NCBI RefSeq assembly: GCF_900129635.1
Contig: NZ_FSRB01000001.1
Coordinates: 124,001-188,000 of the forward strand
Direction of reading: 5' to 3'
DNA length: 64,000 nucleotides
Source of the DNA: Singulisphaera sp. GP187
GTDB lineage: Bacteria; Planctomycetota; Planctomycetia; Isosphaerales; Isosphaeraceae
Shown here: positions 43,469 through 52,873 of the stretch, piece after piece
Numbering within the stretch: position 1 is the first letter of the stretch
Layout: each line of letters begins with the position of its first letter
Notes under the pieces: generated by a model
What the model saw: only the letters and a program-made list of their open reading frames with translations
Databases searched by the model: none
Told to the model about the DNA's origin: nothing
Position numbers and translations under genes: made by a program

Positions 43469-44667
43469 GCTTGAAACGACTTCTGTTCGCCTCGATTCAC
43501 GGCTATGTCGACCCGTCCAGCGGCGCCGCCTGGGCCAGTCGTGACGTCCTCGAACTCATGGCCGCGCGTGGGGTGGAATGCCGCGCGATCACCCCCGGGC
43601 TCTTGTCCTACGAACGCGAGACGTCGGCCGAGGAAATCCTCAAGCCGCTCGGTGTTCCCATCCGCAAAGCGGCACTGATGGCTGGGATCGATTCGGCCGA
43701 CGCCCTCGAGTTCGACCTGGGCGGGGTCGGCGTTACCCTGGTGCCGACCGCTTCGAGTCGGGCGGAGCGTTTCGATGATCCCGTGGAAATAAAGGATTTT
43801 CTGGGCCGGACGGCAAGATTGATCGATGAGTTCCGGCCTCAGGTGTTGCTCACCTACGGCGGTCATCCCGCCAACCTCGCGTTGATGAAACTGGCGCGAG
43901 AACGCGATGTGTCCGTGGTCTTTCACTTGCACAACCTGGCCTACCCCAGTCGAAGTACATTTGAGCACGCCACGGCCGTCCTCGTCCCCTCGGAATACTG
44001 CCGTCGCCATTACTTGCAAAAGCTTTCCCTCGAAAGTACGGTGATCCCATCGCCACTCATCCCCGAGCGAATGGTCGCCCCCGTACGCGATCCCCGGTAT
44101 GTGACGTTCATCAATCCCCAGCTCTCCAAGGGAGCTGCCGTTGTCGCGCGGATCGCCTTTGAACTTCATCATCGTCGTCCCGAAATCCCGCTGCTGATCG
44201 TCGAGGGACGCGGAGCGGCCGATGCTCTGACGACGGTACGCCTCGACCTGTCCGAGCTGAGAAATCTGAATCGACTGCCGAATCTCCCGAATCCGCGCGC
44301 GATCTACCGCCTGACCCGAGTGCTACTCGTGCCCTCGTTGGTCCGCGAGACCTTCGGCCGGGTCGCCGCCGAGGGACTCGCGAACGGGATTCCTGTTCTC
44401 GCCAGCGACCGCGGTGCCCTCCCTGAAACCTTGGGCGATGCCGGCTTTGTCTTTACACCCCCCGATCGGTGCACCCCCAACTCGGTCGAACCGCCAACGG
44501 CCCACGAAGTGGCCCCGTGGGTGGCCACAATCGAACGACTGTGGGACGACCCGTCCTGGGAGACTGCCCACCAGGAACGGGCTAGGCTGGAATCCCGGCG
44601 CTGGGATCCCGATTTCGTGGCCGATCAATATCTGTCATTCTTCACCGCCCATGGGCGCCGCGATTAA
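43456..44667 (+). CDS. glycosyltransferase family 4-like
   Basis: A 403-aa GT-B enzyme. The C-terminal donor domain has VPSLVRETFGRVAAEGLANG near residue 298, an E-x7-E motif typical of GT4, followed by IPVLASDRGALPETLGDAG. The N-terminal half carries ADALEFDLGG and LTYGGHPANLALMKLAR, consistent with the acceptor domain. Its ATG at 43456 lies inside the end of the previous gene. It ends the three-gene operon; an IS630 inserted about 40 bp behind it, so more genes may once have followed. Confidence 0.88.
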   Translation: MALVSLKRLLFASIHGYVDPSSGAAWASRDVLELMAARGVECRAITPGLLSYERETSAEEILKPLGVPIRKAALMAGIDSADALEFDLGGVGVTLVPTASSRAERFDDPVEIKDFLGRTARLIDEFRPQVLLTYGGHPANLALMKLARERDVSVVFHLHNLAYPSRSTFEHATAVLVPSEYCRRHYLQKLSLESTVIPSPLIPERMVAPVRDPRYVTFINPQLSKGAAVVARIAFELHHRRPEIPLLIVEGRGAADALTTVRLDLSELRNLNRLPNLPNPRAIYRLTRVLLVPSLVRETFGRVAAEGLANGIPVLASDRGALPETLGDAGFVFTPPDRCTPNSVEPPTAHEVAPWVATIERLWDDPSWETAHQERARLESRRWDPDFVADQYLSFFTAHGRRD

Positions 44668-44708
44668 TAACTTCACGATTCCTGAATTTACTCATTCACC
44701 TACCATTA

Positions 44709-45797
44709 CTGAGCGTTGCAGAAAGAACTAAACCGGTCGGCCTGTAGAATGCTGGTATGGGCCGTTCATCTTCTTCATCAGGAAACTGGAGGGAATGGCG
44801 GCGAATGAGAGCGCTGGAACTATACCGACAAGGATGGATTCAGCGTGACATCGCCGCCGCCCTCGGTGTCTCCAAAGGGGGCGTCAGCCAGTGGTTGACG
44901 ACCGCCAGAGACGCCGGCCCCGAAGCTCTCGTCTCCCACATGGATCGATGTGGTGTAACTCCCAAGTTGACCCCCGAGCAGGTCCGTCTGATCCCGGATT
45001 TCCTCTGGCATGGGCCCGAGGCGTACGGCTTCCGAGGCGAAGTCTGGACCTGTGGACGGGTCGCCGGAGTGATCCGCGAGGAATTCGATGTCTCGTACAG
45101 CAAGAGCCAGGTCTCGCGGCTCCTGAAGTCCCTCGATTGGACGCCCCAGGTCCCGATCACCCGCGCGATCCAGAGGGACGAGGAGGCGATCACGCGGTGG
45201 CGCGCCGAGTCGTGGCCCGACCTGAAGCGACAGGCCCGCCGCGAGCGTCGGGAGCTTGTTTTCGTGGATGAATCGGGATTCTACCTGCTCCCGGGGGTGG
45301 TCAAGACCTACTCGCCCCGGGCCCGAACCCCCGTGCTCAGCGAGTGGCAGACGCGAGATCATCTCTCGGTCATGGGCGGCCTGACCCCGATGGGCAAGGT
45401 CTACACGCTGGTACGGCCGAAGTCGTTGAATGGCCTGCACACGATAGAGTTCCTCCTTCACCTGGGCCGCCTGGCCGGGGCTCGGCTGCTGGTGATCTGG
45501 GATGGTTCGCCGATCCACCGGCGGGCCGAGGTCAGCGAGTTCGTGGCCGAGACGAAGGGGGCCGTCCGCGTGGAGCGATTGCCGGCGTATGCACCAGACC
45601 TGAATCCCGTCGAGTGGCTGTGGCGCCACCTCAAGGAGGTCGAATTGCGGAACCTGACGTGCCTGGACCTGGATCAGTTGCAACTGGAGTTCCATTTGGC
45701 TCTCGGTCGCCTGCGTCAGAAGCCGCGACTCGCACCCTCGTTCGTCGAAGGGGCTGGTCTACCAATCTGATGGTTTAGTTCTTTCTGCAACGCTCAG
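44709..45797 (+). mobile_element. complete IS630-family insertion sequence, 1089 bp
   Basis: Inverted repeats CTGAGCGTTGCAGAAAGAAC and on to 44734 match the reverse complement of 45772-45797 exactly (26 bp), and TA is found on both outer sides (44707-44708 and 45798-45799), the target duplication used by IS630/Tc1-like elements. It holds one intact transposase gene. It directly follows the glycosyltransferase operon. Confidence 0.93.
44757..45770 (+). CDS. IS630-family transposase
   Basis: A 337-aa transposase. The N-terminal helix-turn-helix is ALELYRQGWIQRDIAAALGV, followed by SKGGVSQW and a winged part (SYSKSQVSRLLKSLDWTPQ). The DDE catalytic residues are in LVFVDESGFYLLPG, LLVIWDGSPIHRR and LPAYAPDLNPVEWLWRHLKE, the last being the D-E spacing of IS630. 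The gene is unbroken and flanked by intact inverted repeats, so the element may be mobile. Confidence 0.94.
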   Translation: MGRSSSSSGNWREWRRMRALELYRQGWIQRDIAAALGVSKGGVSQWLTTARDAGPEALVSHMDRCGVTPKLTPEQVRLIPDFLWHGPEAYGFRGEVWTCGRVAGVIREEFDVSYSKSQVSRLLKSLDWTPQVPITRAIQRDEEAITRWRAESWPDLKRQARRERRELVFVDESGFYLLPGVVKTYSPRARTPVLSEWQTRDHLSVMGGLTPMGKVYTLVRPKSLNGLHTIEFLLHLGRLAGARLLVIWDGSPIHRRAEVSEFVAETKGAVRVERLPAYAPDLNPVEWLWRHLKEVELRNLTCLDLDQLQLEFHLALGRLRQKPRLAPSFVEGAGLPI

Positions 45798-46010
45798 TAA
45801 GTTGATCGCTGTGCGGCCTGGGATCCCACAGGATCCTATCGGGTTTACCGTACGTGTTGACATGGCCAACACGACTGTTTACGCTCGCATCTAAATAGCT
45901 CCTCGCAATTGGGAAAGTCCTACGTTTCAGTCTCTTACGGCAAGTGACGAAATTTCGTCACCCCGCTGCTTTCCCTGTTGCGAGGAGCCATTTAGCTCAA
46001 TAAGACGCGA

Positions 46011-46054
46011 ATTGGTTCCCCGTTTGGGCATGGATGTCCGGACGGGGAACCAAT
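46011..46054. repeat. 13-bp perfect inverted repeat
   Basis: ATTGGTTCCCCGT at 46011-46023 pairs with ACGGGGAACCAAT at 46042-46054 across an 18-base loop. There is no T-run on either side. It lies alone in 45798-46260, where I see no gene; a palindromic repeat is more likely than a terminator. Confidence 0.65.
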
Positions 46055-46260
46055 TCCCACACTGAGGTGGGACCTACGCCACCGCAACAACCACGCGGAT
46101 CTACGACCGGCGGAGGCGGAAGGTCACGCGGAACATCGTGGAACGGATCTCGATCTGACCCCAATCAAGGCGAGTGCCGTTCGGCGATGGCGGGATTCGT
46201 TCAATCGTGTCAGGCCGATCAAGAGATATCACGTGCCCCTCGGCGTGGAGCACTTTTAGT

Positions 46261-48204
46261 CCGGAGTTCCGGGCCTTGTTTTACCGTAACTTCACGGGCC
46301 GCAAGGAGTTGCCCTCGATTTTGGCCTAAAAATGTAGCCACTAAAAATTTCGGGACTGCTTGACAAATTCGGCGAATTCCTGAAAATGACAGGATGCCCA
46401 CACGGAATGGTGCCGTCCACGTGGCCACGACCAAGCGGGTCTACAAGGGAAAGACCTACGTCACCCATTTGCTCCGACGGTCCATTCGCAAGGGAACCAC
46501 CGTCACTCATGAGACCCTCGGCAACCTCTCCCATCTCCCCGATCACCTCATCGACCTGATCAGACGCTCCCTCAAGGGCGAGACCTTCGTCCCCGCCGCC
46601 GAAACCTTCCGGATCACACGCTCGCTCCCGCACGGTCACGTCGAAGCGGTCCTGAACATGATCCGCAAGCTGGGAGTGGAGGAGCTCATCGCTTCCGAAC
46701 CCTCGCGACAACGCGACCTGGTGATCGCCATGATCGCCGAACGGCTCCTCTTCCCCAGCTCCAAGCTGGCCAACACCCGGCACTGGCACGACACCACCTT
46801 GGCCGAGGAGTGGGACGTCGGCGACGCCAACGAGGATCAGCTGTACGACGCCATGGACTGGTTGCTGACCCGACAGGGGGCGATCGAGAAGAAGCTGGCC
46901 CGGCGCCACCTCAGTGAAGGGGCGACGGTGCTCTACGATGTCACCAGCAGTTACTATGAAGGGAAGACCTGCCCGCTGGCCCGGTTCGGCCACAACCGCG
47001 ACGGCAAGAACGGCTGCCCGATCATCGTCTACGGCGTTCTGACCGATGTCGACGGCCGGCCGGTCGCCGTCCAGGTGTACCCCGGCAACACCGGCGACCC
47101 CACGACCGTACCCGACCAGATCGAGACGCTCACGAAGCGGTTCGGCCTGTCGCGGGTCGTGCTGGTCGGCGATCGTGGTATGCTCACGCAAACTCAGATT
47201 GATGTGCTCAAGAAATACCCGGCCCTGGGCTGGATCTCGGCGCTGCGCAGCGGTGCGATCCGCCGCCCGTTGGCCGAGGGCCACCTGATCCGGCCGGACC
47301 TGGAGGCCGAACGGCTGGCGGAGATCAGCTCGCCGGAATTCCCCGGGGAACGACTGGTCGCCTGCTACAACCCCCAATTGGCCGTGCAGCGCCGCCAGAA
47401 ACGTGAAGCCTTGATGGCGGCCACGCAGGCCGAACTGGAGGAGCTGGCCGCGAGCGTGAGGCGGCCGACGGCCCGACCCGAGACGGCGGCCGCGATCGGC
47501 GTGCGGGTGGGGAAAATTATCAATCATTACAAAATGGCAAAACATTTTAAAATGACAATAATTGATGGTCATCTGGAATGGAGTCGCATGGAAACGGAGA
47601 TCCAGAACGAAGAACAATTGGATGGGATCTATGTGATCCGAACCAGCGAGCCGGCGGAGCGGTTGACGGCCGCCGACGGGGTGCGGTCATACAAGCGACT
47701 GACGTTGGTGGAGCAGGCGTTCCGCTGCCTCAAGGGGATCGACCTCCTGGTCCGCCCGATCCACCACCGCGTGGCCGACCGGGTGCGGGCGCACATCCTC
47801 CTGTGCTTGCTGGCCTACTACGTGGAGTGGCACCTGCGCCGGGCGTGGGAGCCGCTGTTGTTCGAGGACGAAGAGTTGGCGGTGGACCGCCCGCGGCGTG
47901 ATCCGGTGGCGCCGGCCCGTGCCTCGGAGTCGGCGAAACGGAAGAAGTGGACGCACGCCACCTCGGAGGGCCTGCCGGTCCAGAGTTTTCGGACGTTGCT
48001 GGCCCATTTGGGGACGCGGTGCCGGAACACGTGCGTGGTAACGGGCGCCCCCAGCCAGGCGAGCTTTCGCCAGGTAACGGAGGCGGATGCGCTGCAGGCA
48101 GAAGCGCTACGGTTGATTGAAGTGTAGCCAGAAACGGGGACTCGAAAATGACGTAAGTCCTTAATTTTCAAGGGTATTCCCGTTTTGCCTTCCCGGAACT
48201 CCAG
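46261..48204 (+). mobile_element. complete IS1634-family insertion sequence, 1944 bp
   Basis: The ends are CCGGAGTTCCGGG (46261-46273) and the reverse complement of 48192-48204, matching at 12 of 13 positions. TTTAGT occurs on both sides (46255-46260 and 48205-48210), a 6-bp target duplication. One transposase gene fills the inside. The ends were found by eye, so the exact boundary may shift by one or two bases. Confidence 0.8.
46394..48127 (+). CDS. IS1634-family transposase
   Basis: A 577-aa DDE enzyme of the IS1634 group. Family motifs are FPSSKLANTRHWHDTTL, LYDVTSSYYEGKTCPLARFG (first Asp), VLVGDRGMLTQTQ (second Asp) and the C-terminal LTLVEQAFRCLKGIDLLVRP with the Glu, followed by VRAHILLCLLAYYVEWHLR. 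A short AT-rich patch near 47515-47580 (KIINHYKMAKHFKMTI) is normal for the family. No stop or frameshift. Confidence 0.93.
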   Translation: MPTRNGAVHVATTKRVYKGKTYVTHLLRRSIRKGTTVTHETLGNLSHLPDHLIDLIRRSLKGETFVPAAETFRITRSLPHGHVEAVLNMIRKLGVEELIASEPSRQRDLVIAMIAERLLFPSSKLANTRHWHDTTLAEEWDVGDANEDQLYDAMDWLLTRQGAIEKKLARRHLSEGATVLYDVTSSYYEGKTCPLARFGHNRDGKNGCPIIVYGVLTDVDGRPVAVQVYPGNTGDPTTVPDQIETLTKRFGLSRVVLVGDRGMLTQTQIDVLKKYPALGWISALRSGAIRRPLAEGHLIRPDLEAERLAEISSPEFPGERLVACYNPQLAVQRRQKREALMAATQAELEELAASVRRPTARPETAAAIGVRVGKIINHYKMAKHFKMTIIDGHLEWSRMETEIQNEEQLDGIYVIRTSEPAERLTAADGVRSYKRLTLVEQAFRCLKGIDLLVRPIHHRVADRVRAHILLCLLAYYVEWHLRRAWEPLLFEDEELAVDRPRRDPVAPARASESAKRKKWTHATSEGLPVQSFRTLLAHLGTRCRNTCVVTGAPSQASFRQVTEADALQAEALRLIEV

Positions 48205-48308
48205 TTTAGTAGGGGGCCGACTTTCTGTTCCAATGGTTGTCGGACCCTACTTCGAGTTGGTCTCTGATTTCGCAGAGTCGAGGAAACTGAGACTTTGACT
48301 AAATCCGT

Positions 48309-49574
48309 TTATTTGGATTCGATCGTTGTCTTGTACTTGCTGTTCCGAACGAGGCTGACGAAATCCCCTGTATTCAGCAGGTCGTAGAGGGCTTTTTTCT
48401 TGTCAGCGGCGAGCTCATAATACGACCTGCAAATCTCTGAACCCAGCGTATAGCCGAGGTCGGCGGGACGTCCTCCGACGCTTCCGTTGTACATCCACTT
48501 CGAGAGGTCGGTGCCGTTCATCTCCTTTCGAAAGTCTTCAAGAATCTCGGCCTCGTGCTCCTTCAAATAGCGTTGGCGAATCCCCTCCGATGGCTTTCCT
48601 GTCACCAGGTCGGTGAGAAAGTCGCAGACACCTTCTTCAATCACGGCACGCAGAACGCCCCCTTCCCGCGGATCGCGGTAATTCTGCTGGAAATGCATGA
48701 GCTCGTGGGTCATCGTCCCTGAGATGAAGCGGGGGTCTCCAATGGACTTCTTAAGGCTCTCGCTCATTTCGTCCGTGGGCATTCCTTCGCCTCGTCCGTG
48801 CCGGTCGAGCCCAATGAAGACGCCCAGGTCAGTCGCCGAGCCGGCCGAGTTGAGGGTCCCAATCACCAGGTAGCCGTGAGGAAAAATGGCTTCCGGATAA
48901 ACGATTGTTAACGTCCTCATGTTAGCAGCCACTTGTTTTCGGATCGCCCCCAATTGCTCGGGCTGAAAATGGTTGCGCAGATACTGATAATACTTGGGAT
49001 ACGTTTGAATGGCCGCCTTGACCAGGTCATCAACCCCGAAGTAGCGATTCGCATAATAATCCCGCAGAGCGGGCGACCCGTCCAGAATCATCTTCGAGAA
49101 GAACTCCTCGGCCCGAGCCGGCTCCGCGCGAGCGAGGTCAAAGGCCTTCCAAAATGCCTCTGCATCGTCCGTATGCACTTCAAAGCCGTCAACGCTGCTC
49201 AGTTGGCGTCGCAACTGAGCAAGCTGCGATTCGACACGAGGCCATGCAGGGTCGGATTTCAAACGACCAAGGCTTTTGTACTTGGTGACCACGTTGGGAT
49301 TGCGGATCCCGTACTCGATCGAGTGTTCCAATGCCTGAATGGCTTGAGCGGATCGGCCAGCATCAGCCCATGCAACCGCCTCGTTGATCGCGACCAACGG
49401 CGAGCGCAGCTGTTCGTTGCTGTCCGCATACAGTTGGGCCAGTTCGACAAATCGCTTTGCCTCGGTAAAACGTTCGATGTCCGCAAACACCTTCTTAAAG
49501 TCAGGCAATTTGGCAGACGCATCGGGACCGGACGCCTGGACCAACAAGCTCGCCAACAGAATGCTCGCTACCAT
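48309..49574 (-). CDS. exported putative Zn-metalloprotease (DUF2268-like)
   Basis: A 421-aa protein. A signal peptide (MVASILLASLLVQASG) is followed by a helical, TPR-like region (LAQLYADSNEQLRSPLVAIN). The metal site is TMTHELMHFQQ near residues 286-296, a HExxH motif, with AVIEEGVCDFLTDLVTG downstream giving the third ligand Glu, as in DUF2268/GldB-like predicted proteases. The start at 49574 follows GAGG; the open frame further up runs into the IS5 relic and is not real. It stands between an IS1634 and an IS5 relic. Substrate unknown. Confidence 0.7.
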   Translation of the reverse strand: MVASILLASLLVQASGPDASAKLPDFKKVFADIERFTEAKRFVELAQLYADSNEQLRSPLVAINEAVAWADAGRSAQAIQALEHSIEYGIRNPNVVTKYKSLGRLKSDPAWPRVESQLAQLRRQLSSVDGFEVHTDDAEAFWKAFDLARAEPARAEEFFSKMILDGSPALRDYYANRYFGVDDLVKAAIQTYPKYYQYLRNHFQPEQLGAIRKQVAANMRTLTIVYPEAIFPHGYLVIGTLNSAGSATDLGVFIGLDRHGRGEGMPTDEMSESLKKSIGDPRFISGTMTHELMHFQQNYRDPREGGVLRAVIEEGVCDFLTDLVTGKPSEGIRQRYLKEHEAEILEDFRKEMNGTDLSKWMYNGSVGGRPADLGYTLGSEICRSYYELAADKKKALYDLLNTGDFVSLVRNSKYKTTIESK

Positions 49575-49582
49575 AAGGCACC

Positions 49583-49813
49583 TCAATGGATGAAGTCGGT
49601 CAGTTGCCCGTTCAAATAAAGCATTCGCTCGACCACGCTCGGCCCGCCGGGATCGATGGGCAGGTCGCGCCAAGGTGCACCGGTCCGGAGGATCCAGGAG
49701 ACGGCGTCGAGGATCTCGCGTCGATCTCGCCTGGGACGGCCCGTGCGGGCGGGTGGGAGGAAGAGGTCCTGGACCAACTCCCATTGTTGATCCGTGAGTC
49801 GGTGCCGCACCAT
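49583..49813 (-). pseudogene. IS5-family transposase, N-terminal fragment
   Basis: From ATG 49813 the frame encodes MVRHRLTDQQWELVQDLFLP, then AVSWILRTGAPWRDLP, the N-terminal domain of IS5-type transposases. After this the sequence diverges and hits a stop at 49583; no catalytic residues follow. It lies directly upstream of the metalloprotease gene and may have supplied its leader region. It differs in sequence from the relic at 985-1508. Confidence 0.8.
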
Positions 49814-50172
49814 TTTGCCGCTGCCTCGTTGATGTGAACGCATGTGCACAAATCTGGGAGGCAGGTCAATCGTCACGAGGCGTTGGCGGTTTTCCCGACA
49901 GAGACTAGTCGTAGGCCATGCCCGAAGCACGTCCCGGGTGGAAGTCTTGACATCGTTACCTCGACGTCGAATGGAACGCGCGGCATGGACAGAACCTAGC
50001 CCAGTCAAAGCGTGATTATCGACGACCCGACTTGGTTTCGCCAGAACTCACTCGACGTAAGCCGTAGCGGCCTTACCAGCTTGGTAATCGATTCCGAGTC
50101 GAACTCCTTACCCCCGGCGACGCGGAACGTCCTCGGCGGACCGGCCATGGAGCCCGCCTCGCCCTTGTTAGG

Positions 50173-50217
50173 AAAAAAAAGGGGAGCGTCGAGTCCTGGC
50201 CCCAAGGACTGACGCTC
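50173..50217 (-). terminator. intrinsic terminator of the gene at 50326-51918
   Basis: On the minus strand GAGCGTC (50217-50211) and the following AGTCC pair with AGGACT and GACGCTC (50190-50184), and a run of eight T (50180-50173) follows after CCCC and a C. Strong stem and T-run form a textbook rho-independent terminator placed about 110 bp behind the stop codon. The rest of 49814-50325 holds no gene. Confidence 0.85.
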
Positions 50218-50325
50218 CTCACCCCACCCTCGACGCCCGCTCGAAGGTCCGCAAGGCTCAACCGGAGGAGGCCCCAGGCCCGAGGGGTGATCTCGGGCCG
50301 GGTTCAAGCCTTTCTCCCGCTCGGA

Positions 50326-51918
50326 TCAACGACCCCATCGGCCGCCGAACTGGCCACCTGGCCCACCACCGTTGGGCGAAACATTGTACTGGCCGAACTG
50401 ACCACCCGGCGCGCCACCGGCGAAGGAGACGTCGGTCCGGGATCCGCGGAACTGGCCACTCGTACCGACGCCGTTGGCGGAGGTGACGCTGAACGGACCG
50501 AACTGGTCACCGCCATCCATCATGACGCTACCCTGCGCGATGTGAATCGGGCCGGTCATCCCACCGCCGCTCGGTGAAACGGTGATCGGCGAACCGTTGA
50601 ACTGGCCTCCGCCACCCATCATGACGCCGCCAGCCGACGAGAAGGCGATCGGGGACACGCTATACGGACCGCCCGGCGCACCACCGTCAAACGCGCCGGC
50701 CATCGGGATTCCCGACTCGAATCCTCCGGTCAGCCCGCTCATCAGGCTCCCGACCGCGTCGCCCGTGGTCGGCGTCGCGGACGGCGGCGCATCGGGATTG
50801 GCATTGGCGTCCATCTCGGTCTTGATCGCCTTCCGATCGGCCGCGATGGTCGTCAGGTCGTCGGCCGTGACGTGCGAGGCCGCGACCACGGCCTGAATGT
50901 CGGCGACAGCCGTATCGATCAGCGTTTGGTCGGTGATGCCCTGGCTCTTGAGAACGGCCGTGAAATCCGCCACGAGCTGAGTCTGTTGGTCGGCCGTGGG
51001 GATTTGACCCGCGATCGAATCGACGGTCGCGGCCAGCGCTTTCACCGCATCCTGATCGGGATCGGTCGTGGACGCCTTCTGGATGGCGTCGAAGTCATTG
51101 CGGACGGCGGCCAGAAGCTTCGGCGTCACTTCCGACTTGTCGTGAATGGCCTGGAGATCGGTCTGGAGTTTCTCGAAATCACTCTTCAAGGCATCGCTGG
51201 GTCCCGACGTGCTGCTGCTCGTGGTTCCCGACCCGTTGGTCTGCTGGCCGGACGCCACACTGGAGTTCACCGGCTGGCGGTTTTCGGCATTGCCACCGAA
51301 CCAGCCTCCCATCGGCCCGCTCGGCATTGCATTGAATGTGCCCGCTCCCACGGCTGGGGCTCCCCCGTTGAACTGGGTCGTCGTCACGGGAGTATTGGTC
51401 GGGGCGGCCTGGAGCGTCGTGGTGACCGCGGCTTGCGTCGGTGTGTCGGTTGGTACGGCCGCGGTGGTCGTGTCGGTGTTCGTGGCAACGACCGCGTTGA
51501 CGGCTTGAGTCGTGGGAGGAGCCGTCGGTGGCGTTGTCGGGAGGCTCTGCGAGCCCGCACGAGCCACCTGGCCATGCCGCATGGCGAACCCGACGCGGCC
51601 CGCCCCGCCGCTCATCGCATTGCCATGCCCGCTGAAGTTCCCAAACGGCCTTGCTTGTGTGTACGAGGAGGTTTCGGCCGCTCCGCTCCCGAATCCTCCG
51701 GCATTCTGCCCGCCCATCGTGCCCCTGGTGGAAAGCTGGACACGCTGAGTGGTCGGTGAGGACGGCATCCCCATGTGGCCCCGGAGCAGGCCGGTCGTGG
51801 AGAGAAGTTGACGACCTTCGAGCGACTCGCAGCGCACGGCCGCGGTGGGAGCACGACGAGGGGCGAGTTCCTGGCTCTTGATCCAACTGGCGATGAGGCG
51901 ACGGAGAATCGAGTCCAT
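50326..51918 (-). CDS. large exported/surface protein with planctomycete N-terminal motif
   Basis: A 530-aa protein. Its N-terminus has RRAPTAAVRCESLEGRQLLS, the basic stretch plus LExRxLLS motif of exported planctomycete proteins. A low-complexity Thr/Pro/Ala region follows (TDTPTQAAVTTTLQAAPTNT), then an Asp/Ala-rich helical part (about 250-390, QIPTADQQTQLVADFTAVLK). The C-terminal 140 residues repeat Gly/Ser/Asn phrases such as GGGGQFNGSPITVSPSGGG and GGQFGQYNVSPNGGG. Start ATG 51918 follows AAGGA. It has its own terminator and no close neighbour. Function unknown; a cell-surface or matrix role is likely from composition. Confidence 0.7.
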   Translation of the reverse strand: MDSILRRLIASWIKSQELAPRRAPTAAVRCESLEGRQLLSTTGLLRGHMGMPSSPTTQRVQLSTRGTMGGQNAGGFGSGAAETSSYTQARPFGNFSGHGNAMSGGAGRVGFAMRHGQVARAGSQSLPTTPPTAPPTTQAVNAVVATNTDTTTAAVPTDTPTQAAVTTTLQAAPTNTPVTTTQFNGGAPAVGAGTFNAMPSGPMGGWFGGNAENRQPVNSSVASGQQTNGSGTTSSSTSGPSDALKSDFEKLQTDLQAIHDKSEVTPKLLAAVRNDFDAIQKASTTDPDQDAVKALAATVDSIAGQIPTADQQTQLVADFTAVLKSQGITDQTLIDTAVADIQAVVAASHVTADDLTTIAADRKAIKTEMDANANPDAPPSATPTTGDAVGSLMSGLTGGFESGIPMAGAFDGGAPGGPYSVSPIAFSSAGGVMMGGGGQFNGSPITVSPSGGGMTGPIHIAQGSVMMDGGDQFGPFSVTSANGVGTSGQFRGSRTDVSFAGGAPGGQFGQYNVSPNGGGPGGQFGGRWGR

Positions 51919-52329
51919 GTTTCGAATTCCTTGAATTTCAGGCAAGAAAACCGCGGGGGCGCTGGCATCCTTCCAGGGTTCGCCCCGAGTCCCCAGCTGG
52001 GCACCCGGTGTTGGCTCATTGAGGCAGGCTCATGGTGATAAGAGATTGGCATTTTCGCGGTCTCACCCTGTAAAGAATCGTTAATTCAGGAAGAGTCGCA
52101 AGTCGACGCTCAGCGCGCGACCGTGGTCCGCGGGGGGCGGTTCAAGACGTTGGTAAGACTCAAACGCTCCGGGATGAAGCCTTCAGGCCAATCGAGGGCA
52201 CGCGTGATGGAGAAGAGGTCGAGAGGCAGGCGACGAGATCGATCGTTGGCCGTCGCGGGGGCGGTCTGGTATGATGGGGGCCTTGGATTCTGGATCGCGA
52301 AGGCATTACCTCGAAACGATTAGGGTCTC
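51919..52329. other. 411-bp intergenic region
   Basis: It separates the divergent genes at 50326-51918 and 52330, so both promoters should lie here. The part near 52060-52090 is AT-rich (TAAAGAATCGTTAATTCAGG). A plus-strand frame at 52123-52323 lacks coding character. I cannot place promoters with confidence. Confidence 0.5.
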
Positions 52330-52872
52330 ATGCTTCATCCCTGGCACGACGTAACCCCGGGCGAACACCTGCCCAGGGAGTTCAACGCTCTCGTCGAGAT
52401 CCCGATGGGATCGAGCGTCAAATACGAGTTGGATAAGCGCACGGGCCTGCTTCGGCTCGACCGGGTGCTCTATTCGGCCGTCTATTACCCTGCCAACTAC
52501 GGGTTTATTCCCCAGACATACGCCGAGGACGAGGACCCGCTCGACGTCCTGGTGCTCTGCCAGGAGGCCGTGGCGCCGATGACCCTGGTCACCGCGCGGG
52601 CGATCGGTCTGATGACCATGATCGACTGCGGCAAGCGCGACCACAAAATCCTCGCGGTCGCGGTGGGCGACCCGGAATTCAACAGCTTCCACGACGCCCT
52701 GGATCTTCCTCCCCACCGGCTCACCATGCTCCGCCGCTTCTTCCAGGACTACAAGCAACTCGAGGGGAAGGACGTCGCGGTCGACGAGATCCAGTCGGCC
52801 GAGCTCGCCCTGCCGATCATCGAGGAGTCGCTTCAACGCTACAGCACCGTCCGCCGCAAGGGGTTCCATTGA
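52330..52872 (+). CDS. ppa: inorganic pyrophosphatase
   Basis: A 180-aa soluble type I enzyme that hydrolyses pyrophosphate to two phosphates, pulling biosynthetic reactions forward. Family motifs are ALVEIPMGSSVKYELDK, VYYPANYGFIPQTYAEDEDP and DVLVL, which contain the DxDPxD metal signature, then DPEFN and the RRFFQDYKQLEGK helix. Length matches bacterial family I. The next gene starts one base after its stop, so they are cotranscribed. Assignment is secure. Confidence 0.94.
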   Translation: MLHPWHDVTPGEHLPREFNALVEIPMGSSVKYELDKRTGLLRLDRVLYSAVYYPANYGFIPQTYAEDEDPLDVLVLCQEAVAPMTLVTARAIGLMTMIDCGKRDHKILAVAVGDPEFNSFHDALDLPPHRLTMLRRFFQDYKQLEGKDVAVDEIQSAELALPIIEESLQRYSTVRRKGFH

Positions 52873-52873
52873 A

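Noticed and set aside
48309..49784. Longer start of the metalloprotease at 49784
   Set aside because: The extension reads through the IS5 relic and lacks a signal peptide at its start; ATG 49574 has a GAGG site and a signal peptide.
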